A stretch of 64,000 bases of DNA from CAVPTL01 sp963727235 (GTDB taxonomy: Bacteria; Actinomycetota; Thermoleophilia; Gaiellales; JAICJC01). The notes below the pieces were generated by a model. The model was not told the DNA's origin. It saw only the letters and a program-made list of their open reading frames with translations, and did not search any database. Positions 1 through 8,050 of this stretch are shown piece after piece. Within the stretch, counting starts at the first letter, position 1; every line of letters starts with the position of its first letter. The translations under genes and the position numbers were made by a program. The stretch covers positions 1 to 64,000 of the forward strand of contig CAVSFZ010000002.1 of NCBI GenBank assembly GCA_963727235.1. Reading direction: 5' to 3'.

Positions 1-518
1 TTCAATGCCAGCGTCAACCGCTCGACCACGTCCAGGGTCTGGAGCAATTCCACCTTGCTCTCGAAGCTGACATCGGGGGAGTAGCCACAGGTATCTGCCA
101 GCGCGCCGGGGTCGCTGATTGAGCGCAGGAACGCCGAGACGCGACCGTCATCGCCGCGCAGCTCGAGCTTTTCCTCGACCACAGCGCGGTACTCCCGCTC
201 CAGCTCGCGGGTCTTGACAGGAGCGGGAAGGTCGTCGGGATTCTCTTCGACGGTGACGCGCAGCTCACCGTCGGTGCCCGTCTGGGCAGCGCCGATGGTG
301 GCGCGGTGCAGCGCGGTCAGCGAGACCGCCTGGAGGCCGCGGGGAAGCCGCACGTGCTCGTCCACCGAGGCCACGACGCCGACCTTGGCGAACTCGTTTT
401 CGTGCCGGGGAACGAGCAGCACTCGCTCCTCGGTGCCGACGTCAATCGGCAGGGTGACAGACATATTCGGGAAGACGACAGTGTCGTCCAGTGGGATGAG
501 AAGGAGTGTGTTAGCCAT
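1..518 (-). CDS. lon: Lon protease, N-terminal part (gene runs off the left edge)
   Basis: The minus strand is open from ATG at 518 to the window edge, giving 172 residues of a gene continuing beyond base 1. The start MANTLLLIPLDDTVVFP is the hallmark opening of the LON substrate-binding domain (LPLRDTVVFP in the family). It is followed by typical N-domain sequence (LLVPRHENEF, VGVVASVDEHVRLPRG, ELEREYRAVVEEKLELR). The AAA+ and Ser-Lys protease domains would lie outside the window. Lon is a cytoplasmic ATP-dependent protease for misfolded and regulatory proteins. It is divergent from the MarR gene, sharing a spacer of about 66 bp. Recognition rests on the N-domain only, so a stand-alone LON-domain protein cannot be excluded. 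Confidence 0.85.
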   Translation of the reverse strand, partial: MANTLLLIPLDDTVVFPNMSVTLPIDVGTEERVLLVPRHENEFAKVGVVASVDEHVRLPRGLQAVSLTALHRATIGAAQTGTDGELRVTVEENPDDLPAPVKTRELEREYRAVVEEKLELRGDDGRVSAFLRSISDPGALADTCGYSPDVSFESKVELLQTLDVVERLTLAL

Positions 519-547
519 GCCTGTATTCTGCCACCAGATAGTTGAGG

Positions 548-577
548 TTGTCAAATATCTAGGAAATCGACTATGAT
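548..577 (+). promoter_or_regulatory. Promoter of marR (-35 TTGTCA, -10 TATGAT)
   Basis: TTGTCA at 548-553, an 18-nt spacer, then TATGAT at 572-577. The expected transcription start is about 584-585, which coincides with the ATG at 585, so the mRNA would be leaderless. The short repeat TTGA-N5-TCAA (542-554) overlaps the -35 and could be an operator. Confidence 0.5.
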
Positions 578-584
578 TGGACTC

Positions 585-989
585 ATGAATTCATGGGAAT
601 GCCTCTTCGACCTGCTGATGTCCCAGCGCGCCCGGGTACCGGCCATCGCCGCCGAGTTCGAGCTGTCGCCCGTGCAGGCCTACGTGCTGCGGCTGATCGA
701 GCCGGGTGAGGGCGTGCCGATGGGCCGCCTGGCACGCGGCTTGGCCTGCGACGCGTCCAACGTCACCGGCATCGTCGATCGGCTGGAAGCACGTGGCCTG
801 ATCGAGCGCAGGCCGGGAGCCGGCGACCGCCGGGTCAAGGTGCTGGTGGTCACCCGCGAGGGCGAGCGGCTACGGGCAACGATGCTCCGGCGCATGGCCG
901 AGCCGCCCGCGGAATTCGCCCGGCTTTCGCCCGACGATCAGCGGACGCTGGCCCGGATCCTGCAGCAGATGGCGGCCGAGACCGCTTAG
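585..989 (+). CDS. MarR family transcriptional regulator
   Basis: A 134-residue winged-helix regulator. The core runs from PVQAYVLRLIEPGEGVPMGR through the recognition region DASNVTGIVDRLEARGLIER to the wing (PGAGDRRVKVLVVTREG), the standard MarR layout. MarR proteins bind DNA as dimers and release it on binding phenolic or other small ligands. I chose ATG 585 because the -10 box overlaps the other candidate ATG (573), which would add four residues (MIGL). It lies between divergent lon and convergent DUF2277, so its target is not evident from context; autoregulation of its own promoter is likely. Its stop overlaps the DUF2277 stop by 3 bp. Confidence 0.85.
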   Translation: MNSWECLFDLLMSQRARVPAIAAEFELSPVQAYVLRLIEPGEGVPMGRLARGLACDASNVTGIVDRLEARGLIERRPGAGDRRVKVLVVTREGERLRATMLRRMAEPPAEFARLSPDDQRTLARILQQMAAETA

Positions 990-1273
990 GCGGCGGCGTT
1001 TGGAAGCGAGGCGTACCGCTTGGCCGCCCGCTCCCGAGCCCGAGCCGCCTCGATCTCACGATCCTTGGGCGGTGCGGTGGTGACGAGCTGGCCGAGCAGC
1101 TCGGCAGTGGCCGCGGCCACCGCTGCGACCGCCAGGTCGAACGCTTCCTGATTGGCCCGAGACGGCTTCGTGAAACCGCTCACCTTGCGCACGTACTGGA
1201 GCGAGGAGGCGTGAATCTCCTCGTCGGTCGCCGGCGGCTCAAAGTTATGAAGGGTGTGGATGTTTCTGCACAT
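986..1273 (-). CDS. DUF2277 domain-containing protein
   Basis: A 95-residue protein starting MCRNIHTLHNFEPPATDEEI, followed by HASSLQYVRKVSGFTKPS. This is the conserved signature of the small DUF2277 family, whose function is unknown. The C-terminus is Arg/Ala-rich and helical. ATG 1273 is chosen because the family always begins MC-N-I; longer minus-strand reading only extends into the TetR gene. It lies directly downstream of that TetR gene on the same strand with an 8-bp gap, so the two may be co-transcribed. Its stop overlaps the convergent marR stop. Confidence 0.8.
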   Translation of the reverse strand: MCRNIHTLHNFEPPATDEEIHASSLQYVRKVSGFTKPSRANQEAFDLAVAAVAAATAELLGQLVTTAPPKDREIEAARARERAAKRYASLPNAAA

Positions 1274-1281
1274 GCCCGTAT

Positions 1282-1875
1282 TCAAGCAGCCCGCAGGCCG
1301 GGCCACACCTGGTCGATCAGACGCTCGGCCCAATCGTCCTCGAAATCGGCCCCCACGAAGGTGCGGGTCAAGTAGGCCCCGATCAACTGGTCGACCGCCA
1401 TCTCCAGGTCGGCGTCGGCACGCACCTGCCCGCGATCGACGCCCGCTCTCAGTGCGGACAGAAACTGCTCGCGCCCGGGCAGCATCACCTGGTCGCGGAA
1501 CTCGTCCAGCATGTCGGGGTGCTCGCGCCGCTGCACGTACAGCGACGACACGATCGAGACACCGTCGGCGCGAGTGATGCCGTCCCTGAACTCGCCCAAC
1601 ATCCAGGTGAGGCAGGTGCGCGTATCGGGCATATGCGAGCCGTCCGGCAACTTCTCCATGGCACACACCGAATTCCTCACCAGGTCGGCCTTGGTCGGAA
1701 ACCGCCTGTAGACGGTGGCGCGGGTCACTCCGGCCTCGTCGGCGACCGCTTCGATCGAGCAGCGGTCGTAGCCGTGCTCGGCCAGCAACCGCAGCGTGGC
1801 GGCGATGATCAGCTGGTCGGAATCGGGATTCCGGGGCCGGCCTCGCGGCCGGGGTGGTTCAGGTTTGACATCCAT
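1282..1875 (-). CDS. TetR/AcrR family transcriptional repressor
   Basis: A 197-residue regulator. After a basic Pro/Arg-rich lead (PEPPRPRGRPRNPDSDQ) comes the TetR HTH: ATLRLLAEHGYDRCSIEAVA, then DEAGVTRATVYRRFPTKADLV. The C-terminal ligand domain is variable. ATG 1875 is used; a longer reading would run through the divergent promoter. A minus-strand -10 TATCAT lies 8 nt upstream of the ATG, so the mRNA is probably leaderless. It is divergent from an MFS exporter gene 58 bp away, the usual arrangement for a repressor of a drug or metabolite exporter. It probably controls the MFS-ADH-PhzF operon and itself. Confidence 0.88.
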   Translation of the reverse strand: MDVKPEPPRPRGRPRNPDSDQLIIAATLRLLAEHGYDRCSIEAVADEAGVTRATVYRRFPTKADLVRNSVCAMEKLPDGSHMPDTRTCLTWMLGEFRDGITRADGVSIVSSLYVQRREHPDMLDEFRDQVMLPGREQFLSALRAGVDRGQVRADADLEMAVDQLIGAYLTRTFVGADFEDDWAERLIDQVWPGLRAA

Positions 1876-1886
1876 CTCGACTAATG

Positions 1887-1905
1887 ATACACCACAGTCT
1901 TGTAT
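1887..1905. promoter_or_regulatory. Candidate TetR operator in the TetR/MFS divergent spacer
   Basis: Inverted repeat ATACA-N9-TGTAT lies between the two divergent starts and touches the minus-strand -10 (TATCAT, 1884-1889). Its placement and symmetry suit a TetR-family site. The half-sites are short, so confidence is moderate. Confidence 0.4.
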
Positions 1906-1933
1906 TTCAATTAAGGCAGGGGGAGGATCGGGA

Positions 1934-3415
1934 ATGCCCGACGTAAAAGAGCATAAAGGCATGGCACTGTTTCTGTTGTGCCTCGTGCAGTTCATGGTGG
2001 TGCTCGACATCGCAATCGTCAACGTGGCGCTGCCATCGATTCAAAACTCGCTGCATTTCAGCGAGACCAATCTTTCGTGGGTGATCAACGCTTACACGCT
2101 GACGTTCGGCGGCCTGCTGCTGCTGGGCGGGCGCGCGGCCGACCTGCTCGGTCGCAGACGCATCTTCATCGCAGGCTTGCTGCTGTTCTCGTTGGCCTCG
2201 GCGGCGTGCGGATTTGCCAACTCTGACACGTTCCTGATCATCGCCCGGGCGATCCAGGGCGTCGGCGCGGCGATGGTGTCGCCGGCCGCGCTGGCGATCC
2301 TCGTGACCACGTTCGAGGAAGGGCCTGAGCGCAACAAGGCACTGGGCATCTGGGGAGCGATCGCCGGCTCCGGCGGAGCGGCCGGCGTGCTGCTCGGCGG
2401 GATCCTGACCCAGGAGCTGAACTGGTCGTGGATCTTCTTCATCAACGTGCCGGTCGGGCTCGCCGTGATCGCGGCGGCGCCGGCGTACCTGCGCGAGAGC
2501 AAGGTCGAGGGCGCCACCCGCTCGTTCGATCTGCTGGGTGCGATCCTGGCGACGGCCGGCATGACGGTGCTGGTGTACGCGTTGGTGCAGACGGTCGACC
2601 ACTCTTGGAGTGCACCCCTCACGATCGGCCTGTTCATCGCGGCATTCGTGCTGCTGGCCGGGTTCATCGCCACCGAGCGGCGCGTGAGCGCTCCGCTGAT
2701 GCCACTGCAGATCTTCCGCAACCGGTCGCTGTCGGCGGCCAACGGAGTGGCGTTGATGCTGGGCGCATCGATCTTCTCGATGTTCTTCCTGCTGACGCTG
2801 TACATGCAGCAGGTGCTCGGCTACTCGCCGCTCAAGACGGGGATCGGATACCTGCTGGTGTCCGGCATGATCATCGTCTCGGCCGGCGCGTCGCAGGCGT
2901 TGGTGACGAAGATCGGCGTGCGCACGGTGCTGGCCGTCGGCATGGGTCTGACGGCGCTGGGGCTGGTGTACTTCAGCCAGGTGTCGGTGGGCGGCTCGTA
3001 TCTGATCGACCTCACGCCCGGGTTCATCCTGACCGGCGTCGGCCTCGGCTTCTCGTTCGTGCCGGTGTCGATCGCGGCTCTGGTCGGCGTCAAGCAGAAC
3101 GAAGCCGGTATCGCCTCGGGCATCCTCAACACCTCGCAGCAGATCGGCGGGGCGCTGGGCACGGCGATCCTGTCCACGGTCGCATTCACGGCGGCGTTTG
3201 ACTACGTCAAGGAACACGCCACCACGAACCTCGGCCTCGGCGTGCCAGGACTCCTGCAGGCGCAGGCGTCGGTGCACGGGTACTCGATCGCGTTCCTTGT
3301 GGGGGCGTTGATCTCGGCCATCGGGTTCGTGCTGACACTGGCGTTCATCCCGCGTGGTGACGCACCGGAGTACGCCCTGACCGAGGGTGAGGCTGCGGAG
3401 CCGGTCTCCGCGTGA
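1934..3415 (+). CDS. MFS transporter, DHA2 (EmrB/QacA) family
   Basis: A 493-residue membrane protein with the 14-helix DHA2 pattern. Helix 1 is FLLCLVQFMVVLDIAIVNVA, with the conserved D in VLDIAIVNVALPSI. The helix 2-3 loop holds the GGRAADLLGRRR motif, and RAIQGVGAAMVSPAALAIL is the motif C-like region. These proteins export drugs or metabolites using the proton gradient. ATG 1934 follows a strong GGGGGAGG ribosome site; an upstream reading would cover the promoter. It is divergent from TetR, and its stop overlaps the ADH start (GTGA), so it heads a three-gene operon. The pairing with an ADH and a PhzF protein suggests export of, or resistance to, a small carbonyl or aromatic compound; the substrate is unknown. 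Confidence 0.9.
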   Translation: MPDVKEHKGMALFLLCLVQFMVVLDIAIVNVALPSIQNSLHFSETNLSWVINAYTLTFGGLLLLGGRAADLLGRRRIFIAGLLLFSLASAACGFANSDTFLIIARAIQGVGAAMVSPAALAILVTTFEEGPERNKALGIWGAIAGSGGAAGVLLGGILTQELNWSWIFFINVPVGLAVIAAAPAYLRESKVEGATRSFDLLGAILATAGMTVLVYALVQTVDHSWSAPLTIGLFIAAFVLLAGFIATERRVSAPLMPLQIFRNRSLSAANGVALMLGASIFSMFFLLTLYMQQVLGYSPLKTGIGYLLVSGMIIVSAGASQALVTKIGVRTVLAVGMGLTALGLVYFSQVSVGGSYLIDLTPGFILTGVGLGFSFVPVSIAALVGVKQNEAGIASGILNTSQQIGGALGTAILSTVAFTAAFDYVKEHATTNLGLGVPGLLQAQASVHGYSIAFLVGALISAIGFVLTLAFIPRGDAPEYALTEGEAAEPVSA

Positions 3416-4548
3416 TCGAACCGTTCGGGTTTCACCTACCGATCCGGATCGCCTTCGGCGACGGGTCGGTAGGTGGCTTGGCGGAGGTGTTGGAGGAGCT
3501 CGGCTCGACCAACGCGCTGGCGGTGGTGGAGGAGCCGGTGGCCGCGATCGAGGCGGTCGCCCGGGCGTTGGGCGTGTGCGGCGACACCTACCTGAAGCCG
3601 CTCGGAGAACCGACGTTCGAGATGATCGCCGCACTGACGGCGCGCATGGATGAGCGCCGCCCCGACGCGCTGGTTGCGATCGGCGGCGGCTCGACCATGG
3701 ACATGGCCAAGGCGGCCCGGCTCGAGTTCGGGCAGGGCGAGCCGTTCGACCGGTTCACCCGCTTCGAGGTGGCGGTGACCGAGCCGGCGCTGCCGCTGGT
3801 GACGGTGCCGACCACCTCAGGCACCGGCTCAGAGGTTTCGGGCGGTGCGGTGGTGACGGTGGGCACGCGCAAGCGCGGGGCATCCCACCCGTTGATGCGC
3901 GCACAGCACGCACTGGTGGACCCGCTGCTGACGCTCGACCTGCCGCAGGCGCCCACTCGTGACTGTGGTGTGGACGCGCTCGCCCAGGCCATCGGCGGAG
4001 TGATCGTGCGCAACGGGAACCCCGGTTCGGTCGCCCTCGGCCTGGAGGCGTGCCGGTACCTGGCCGGCGGGCTGCCGGCCGCGGTGGCCGACGGCCACGA
4101 TCGGGCGGCGCGCGCCCAGACCAGCCTCGGCAGCCTGATGGCGGGACTGTCGATGAACCTCTCTGACTGCGGAGCCGACCATGCGCTGGGACACGCGCTG
4201 GGAGGACTGGCTCACCTGCCGCACGGGCTCACGGTCGGCCTGTTCCTGGCCGAGGCGCTCGACACCAACCGGCGTGTGTGTGCGCCCGGTCTCGAGCGGG
4301 TGGCCGACGCCCTCGGCGAGCCCACCGGTGGCAGCGGAGACGGCGCGCGCGCCGTCAGCGCAGTGCGACGGATCCTGGCCGAGGTGAGGTTCCCGACCTG
4401 CAGCTCGCTCGAGTTAGACGGCGGGCTGATCGACGCGATGGTGCCGGCCGCGCTGGATGACTACTGCCTCAGCGTCGATCCGCTGGAGTGGAGCCAGGCG
4501 GATGTCAAAGCCGCCTACGATGCGGCATGGACATTGACCGAACGATGA
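3412..4548 (+). CDS. Iron-type alcohol dehydrogenase / maleylacetate reductase family protein
   Basis: A 378-residue group III dehydrogenase. The NAD-binding GGGSTMDMAK is at 91-100, TVPTTSGTGSE at 131-141, and HALGHALGG at 257-265. Four metal ligands are expected (Asp, His, His, His). I see D188, H257 and H271, but the second position, normally His in DAxxH, is Gln192 (DALAQ). Maleylacetate reductases also depart from the canonical ligand set, and with no long aromatic operon nearby a general reductase role is equally possible. GTG 3412 overlaps the MFS stop by 4 bp, and its own stop overlaps the PhzF start (ATGA), so it is translationally coupled on both sides. Confidence 0.8.
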   Translation: MIEPFGFHLPIRIAFGDGSVGGLAEVLEELGSTNALAVVEEPVAAIEAVARALGVCGDTYLKPLGEPTFEMIAALTARMDERRPDALVAIGGGSTMDMAKAARLEFGQGEPFDRFTRFEVAVTEPALPLVTVPTTSGTGSEVSGGAVVTVGTRKRGASHPLMRAQHALVDPLLTLDLPQAPTRDCGVDALAQAIGGVIVRNGNPGSVALGLEACRYLAGGLPAAVADGHDRAARAQTSLGSLMAGLSMNLSDCGADHALGHALGGLAHLPHGLTVGLFLAEALDTNRRVCAPGLERVADALGEPTGGSGDGARAVSAVRRILAEVRFPTCSSLELDGGLIDAMVPAALDDYCLSVDPLEWSQADVKAAYDAAWTLTER

Positions 4549-5417
4549 GCACCCCAAGCATTCAATTCACGATCTGCGACGTCTTCACTGACAAGCCTCT
4601 GCAGGGCAACCAGTTGGCGGTGTTCGGTGACGGTGCCTCGGTACCCGATGAGCTGCAGCAGCCGCTCGCCCGCGAGATCAACTTCTCCGAGACGGTGTTT
4701 GTGTATCCGCCCGACGACCCCGCGAACACCGCTCGCATCCGAATCTACGTCCCCACCGCCGAGATCCCGTTCGCCGGCCATCCCGTGATCGGCACGGCGA
4801 TCGTGCTGGCCACCGAGCGCGGCCTCGACCGGCTGGTGCTGGAGACGGGCGCGGGGCCGATTGAGATCTCCGTGGACGACGGTTACGCGACCATGCTCCA
4901 ACCGATACCCACGGTCGCACCGTTCCCGCACGCCGAGGAGCTGCTCGCAGTTCTCGGAGTGGATCACTCGGAACTCCCCGTCGAGGTGTACGACAACGGT
5001 ATGGCGCACATCTACGTGGTGCTGGATTCACCCGAGGCGGTGGCCGCGCTCGACCCCGACGTGGCGGGCCTTGCCCGGCTGCAGACCTCGACCGGCAACG
5101 AGGGTTCGGGATTCAACTGCTTCGCCGGCTCGGGCACGCGGTGGAAGACGCGCATGTTCGCCCCCGCGCAGATCGCGGGCGAAGACCCCGCCACCGGATC
5201 GGCCGCCGGCCCGCTGGCCTGCCACGCGGTGCGGCACGGCCTGGTCGATCTGGGCACCGAGATCACCATCTCCCAGGGCGCCGAGATCGGCCGCCCCAGC
5301 ACGCTCTACGCCCGCGTCACGGGCGACTCACCCGACGCGATCACCGAGGTCGCAGTCAAAGGCAGCGCCGTGATCGTCGGCAACGGCAGCTTCATCCTCC
5401 CGGGGTGCTCGCCGTGA
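4545..5417 (+). CDS. PhzF family isomerase/epimerase
   Basis: A 290-residue protein of the PhzF/diaminopimelate-epimerase fold. Visible marks are FTDKPLQGNQLAVF (14-27), the catalytic Glu49 in NFSETVFV, FAGHPVIGTA (77-86), and the second-lobe motif GEDPATGSAAG (about 217-227). PhzF itself isomerises a phenazine precursor; most family members have unknown substrates. ATG 4545 overlaps the ADH stop (ATGA); longer in-frame starts lie inside the ADH gene. It is the last gene of the TetR-linked operon. Its TGA stop is formed inside palindromic repeat copy 1, which lies immediately downstream. Confidence 0.85.
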   Translation: MSTPSIQFTICDVFTDKPLQGNQLAVFGDGASVPDELQQPLAREINFSETVFVYPPDDPANTARIRIYVPTAEIPFAGHPVIGTAIVLATERGLDRLVLETGAGPIEISVDDGYATMLQPIPTVAPFPHAEELLAVLGVDHSELPVEVYDNGMAHIYVVLDSPEAVAALDPDVAGLARLQTSTGNEGSGFNCFAGSGTRWKTRMFAPAQIAGEDPATGSAAGPLACHAVRHGLVDLGTEITISQGAEIGRPSTLYARVTGDSPDAITEVAVKGSAVIVGNGSFILPGCSP

Positions 5418-5446
5418 ATAATTGGTGCCTGGCACCAATTATTCAC
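5414..5446. repeat. Palindromic intergenic repeat, copy 1 (AATTGG class)
   Basis: Perfect 33-bp palindrome: arm GTGAATAATTGGTGCC, central T, exact reverse-complement arm. The left arm supplies the TGA of the PhzF gene. It lies between convergent PhzF and the GS-like gene, whose own stop is 9 bp beyond the right arm. See the finding on the repeat family. Confidence 0.9.
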
Positions 5447-5454
5447 CACCAGCC

Positions 5455-6786
5455 TCACAAGTGGTGGGTGTACTCGTTGAACTCCCAGTCGGTGGTGTAG
5501 GCGTTGGCGCGGGCCAGTTCGGCCCCCTTGATCTCGAGGAAGACGCGCACCAACTCCTCGCCCATGGCCTCGTTCAGGTAGGCGTCTTCGGCCAGGTGGG
5601 CGATGGCGGCGTCGAACGAGCGTGGCAGCGGCGGGCAGTTCTCAGCCTCGGGCTGCTCGTAGATCAGCCCCTCCAGCGCAGGAGGGGGCGTGAGCTTTCG
5701 CTCGATCCCGTCCAGGCCCGCCATCAGCACCGCGGCGGTCGCCAGATACACGTTGGCCGAGCCGTCGGCGACGCGCACCTCGAGCCGGGTGGCGGCGCCC
5801 CGCTCACGCGGCACACGCACCATGCACAGGCGGTTGTCATGCCCCCAGCTGACCAGGGTCGGCACCTGAGCCATCTCGGTGATCCTGCGATAGGCGTTGG
5901 TGGTCGGGTTGAGAAACGCCATCAGCGACCGACCGTGCTCGAGCACCCCCGCGAGGAACTGCAGCGCCAGCTCGGACAGCCCGTCGGGCCCGCTCTCGTC
6001 GGCCAGCAGGTTGGCGCCGTCGGCGTCCACCAGCGAGAAGTGCAGGTGGAAGCCGGAGCCCTCGTCGTCGTTCCACGGCTTGCCGATGAACGTGGCCAGC
6101 AGGCCCTCCGCCGCGGCCATCTCCTTCACCATGGTTTTGAACATGAACGCGCGATCGGCCGCGTCCAGCGCGTCGCTGTGGGTCAGGTTGATCTCGAACT
6201 GCGACCGGCCGAACTCGTGGTTGGCGGCGAACGCGCCCAGGTCGAGGTCGACCGCGGCGTGCAGCATCCGCCGCAGGATCCCGCGGGGATCGGCAACCGC
6301 GCCGACCGTGTACACGTGGCTGGGGTTGTCGACGTAGCGGCGGTAGCCCTGCGGCGCCGAGGCGTCCGGCTCGCACAGGTAGAACTCGAGCTCCGGGCCC
6401 ATCACCGGCGACAGGCCGCGCTCGACGAACCGGGACACCGCCAGCTTCAATGCGGCCCGCGAATCGACACCGTAGGGCGAGCCGTCCATCCGCTCCAGGT
6501 CGCCCAGCATCCACGCCACCTCGGGATCCCACGGAAGCCGCGCCAGACTCGACTCCACCGGGCGGGCGACGATGTCCTGGAACCCGTGCTCGAACCCCGA
6601 GATCACGTTGTGCTGCAGATCGACGGTCATGATCGCCTCGCAGTGCGCCGCGCCGTCGTGCATCAGGTGCTTGAAATAGCCGGCCGGAAACTCCTTGCCG
6701 CGGGCGATCCCGTGCAGATCCGGATAGGCCAGGCGCACCGTGGTGACGCCCTGGTCCATCAAGAGCTGCAGTGATGAATCGGTCAT
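5455..6786 (-). CDS. Glutamine-synthetase-like gamma-glutamyl amide ligase
   Basis: A 443-residue GS-fold protein. Catalytic landmarks are GPELEFYL (130-137), FGRSQFEIN (192-200), GSGFHLHFSL (243-252), NPTTNAYRR (293-301) and RLEVRVADGSANVYL (334-348). The C-terminus WEFNEYTHHL is typical of PuuA/GlnA-like amine ligases rather than housekeeping GlnA, and there is no GlnA adenylylation region. Known relatives ATP-dependently attach glutamate to amines (putrescine, ethanolamine, isopropylamine, aniline). It is the last gene of the aromatic-catabolism operon, 16 bp after the P450. I infer a role in handling an amine substrate or by-product; glutamine synthesis is less likely from context. Confidence 0.82.
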   Translation of the reverse strand: MTDSSLQLLMDQGVTTVRLAYPDLHGIARGKEFPAGYFKHLMHDGAAHCEAIMTVDLQHNVISGFEHGFQDIVARPVESSLARLPWDPEVAWMLGDLERMDGSPYGVDSRAALKLAVSRFVERGLSPVMGPELEFYLCEPDASAPQGYRRYVDNPSHVYTVGAVADPRGILRRMLHAAVDLDLGAFAANHEFGRSQFEINLTHSDALDAADRAFMFKTMVKEMAAAEGLLATFIGKPWNDDEGSGFHLHFSLVDADGANLLADESGPDGLSELALQFLAGVLEHGRSLMAFLNPTTNAYRRITEMAQVPTLVSWGHDNRLCMVRVPRERGAATRLEVRVADGSANVYLATAAVLMAGLDGIERKLTPPPALEGLIYEQPEAENCPPLPRSFDAAIAHLAEDAYLNEAMGEELVRVFLEIKGAELARANAYTTDWEFNEYTHHL

Positions 6787-6802
6787 GTAGCCGTCCTTCC
6801 TC

Positions 6803-8050
6803 TCATTCCAGAATCACGCGCACCGGCATCGACTTGAATGCATTGGTGAAGTTCGACTCCAGCCGCCGAGGCGGAGCGGTCGGCTCGACCGAGGCGAGAC
6901 GCGGCAGGAGCTCCTCGAACATCACCCGGGTCTCGAGCACCGCCAGGTGCGCCCCCAGGCAGAAGTGCGGCCCGCCCCGCCCGAACGTGACGTGCCGGTT
7001 GGGCTTGCGGGTGATATCGAACGTGTGGGGATGCTCGAACTGGCGCTCGTCGTAGTTGCCCGAGATCAGCCACACCACCACCTTGTCGCCGGCCTTGATC
7101 GAGACGCCGTTGAGCTCGGTGTCGACGGTGGCTGTGCGGCGGAAGTGGATCACCGGCGACGCCCATCGCATGATCTCCTCGACCGCGGTCTTCATCACCT
7201 CCGGGTCGGTGCGCATCCGCTGCATCGCCTCGGGATGCTCCATCAGCACCTGCAGCCCGTGGGCGATCGACTGGCGCGTGGTCTCGTTCCCAGCCACCAC
7301 CAGCAGCAGGAACATGGTGTCGAACTCCTGCTCGGTCAGCCGCCGGCCGTCGTCGTCCTCCCAGGTGACGAGCTTCGACACCAGGTCGTCGCGGGGATCC
7401 TCCCGCCGCTGCGCCGCCAACTCATGGCCGTAGTCGAACAGCTCCTTCGCATACGGGCTTCGGAACGGCAGCAGCCGGTACTGGTCGCTCTCAGGGCTAC
7501 CGGGATGGAGCCCTCCGGAGTCGGGATCGGTGTTTCCGATCATGCGGTCGCCCAGGTCGATCATGCGCTCGTCGTCCTCCAGCGGCACCCCGAGAATCCG
7601 GCACAGCACCTGGATCGGCAGCTGCTTGGCCACCTCCTCGACGAAGTCGAACTCACCCTTCGGCAGGGCTTCGTCCAGGATCGCGCGGGTCAGCTCACGC
7701 AGCAGCTGCTCATACGCAGCGACCGCCCGGGGTGTGAACCCCTTGTTCACGATCGCGCGCAGGCTGGAGTGCTCAGGCGGGTCGGCGTCCAGCATCGACT
7801 TGCGCGCGTTGACCTGATCCTGGTCGAGATCCTCCAGTGCGGTGCCGCCGATCTCCGACGAGTAGGTGCGCCAGTCCTTGAGCACCGTCACGATGTCGTC
7901 GTAGCGGGTCACCGCCCAGAAGCCGTTGCCGTACTCCCAGTCGTACCACAGCACCGGCGCCTCGTCGCGCATCCGGGAAAACAGCTCGTGCGGCACCCGC
8001 TCGGCGAAGGCGTCGTTATCGAGATGCACCTCGGCCGACGTGATGGTCAC
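6803..8050 (-). CDS. Cytochrome P450
   Basis: A 415-residue soluble class I P450. The I-helix AGNETTR (253-259) carries the acid-alcohol pair, ExxR is at 292-295, and the heme loop FGRGGPHFCLG has Cys364 as ligand. The N-terminus has no membrane anchor. The general look (AGNETTR, FGRGGPHFCLGAHLAVLE) is like the CYP124/125/142 and linalool-type actinobacterial groups, which hydroxylate hydrophobic side chains; I cannot name the substrate. Start ATG overlaps the upstream aldehyde dehydrogenase stop (ATGA). No ferredoxin is next to it; the Rieske/FprA pair at 54.6-56.3 kb could serve it. Confidence 0.93.
   Translation of the reverse strand: MTITSAEVHLDNDAFAERVPHELFSRMRDEAPVLWYDWEYGNGFWAVTRYDDIVTVLKDWRTYSSEIGGTALEDLDQDQVNARKSMLDADPPEHSSLRAIVNKGFTPRAVAAYEQLLRELTRAILDEALPKGEFDFVEEVAKQLPIQVLCRILGVPLEDDERMIDLGDRMIGNTDPDSGGLHPGSPESDQYRLLPFRSPYAKELFDYGHELAAQRREDPRDDLVSKLVTWEDDDGRRLTEQEFDTMFLLLVVAGNETTRQSIAHGLQVLMEHPEAMQRMRTDPEVMKTAVEEIMRWASPVIHFRRTATVDTELNGVSIKAGDKVVVWLISGNYDERQFEHPHTFDITRKPNRHVTFGRGGPHFCLGAHLAVLETRVMFEELLPRLASVEPTAPPRRLESNFTNAFKSMPVRVILE

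Noticed and set aside
214..576. Plus-strand frames opposite base 1-518
   Set aside because: The minus strand encodes an unmistakable Lon N-terminal domain that runs off the window edge.
5414..5446. Palindromes as plain intrinsic terminators
   Set aside because: Only the AAAAGG class has a T-tract after the hairpin; AATTGG and AACGG classes lack one, and copies 7 and 8 do not follow a gene end. Termination may be one effect but does not explain the family.
5422..6774. 450-codon open frame opposite the GS-like gene
   Set aside because: The antisense frame is a by-product of high GC; its His/Gly/Gln-rich translation has no domain, whereas the minus strand encodes a full GS-like protein.
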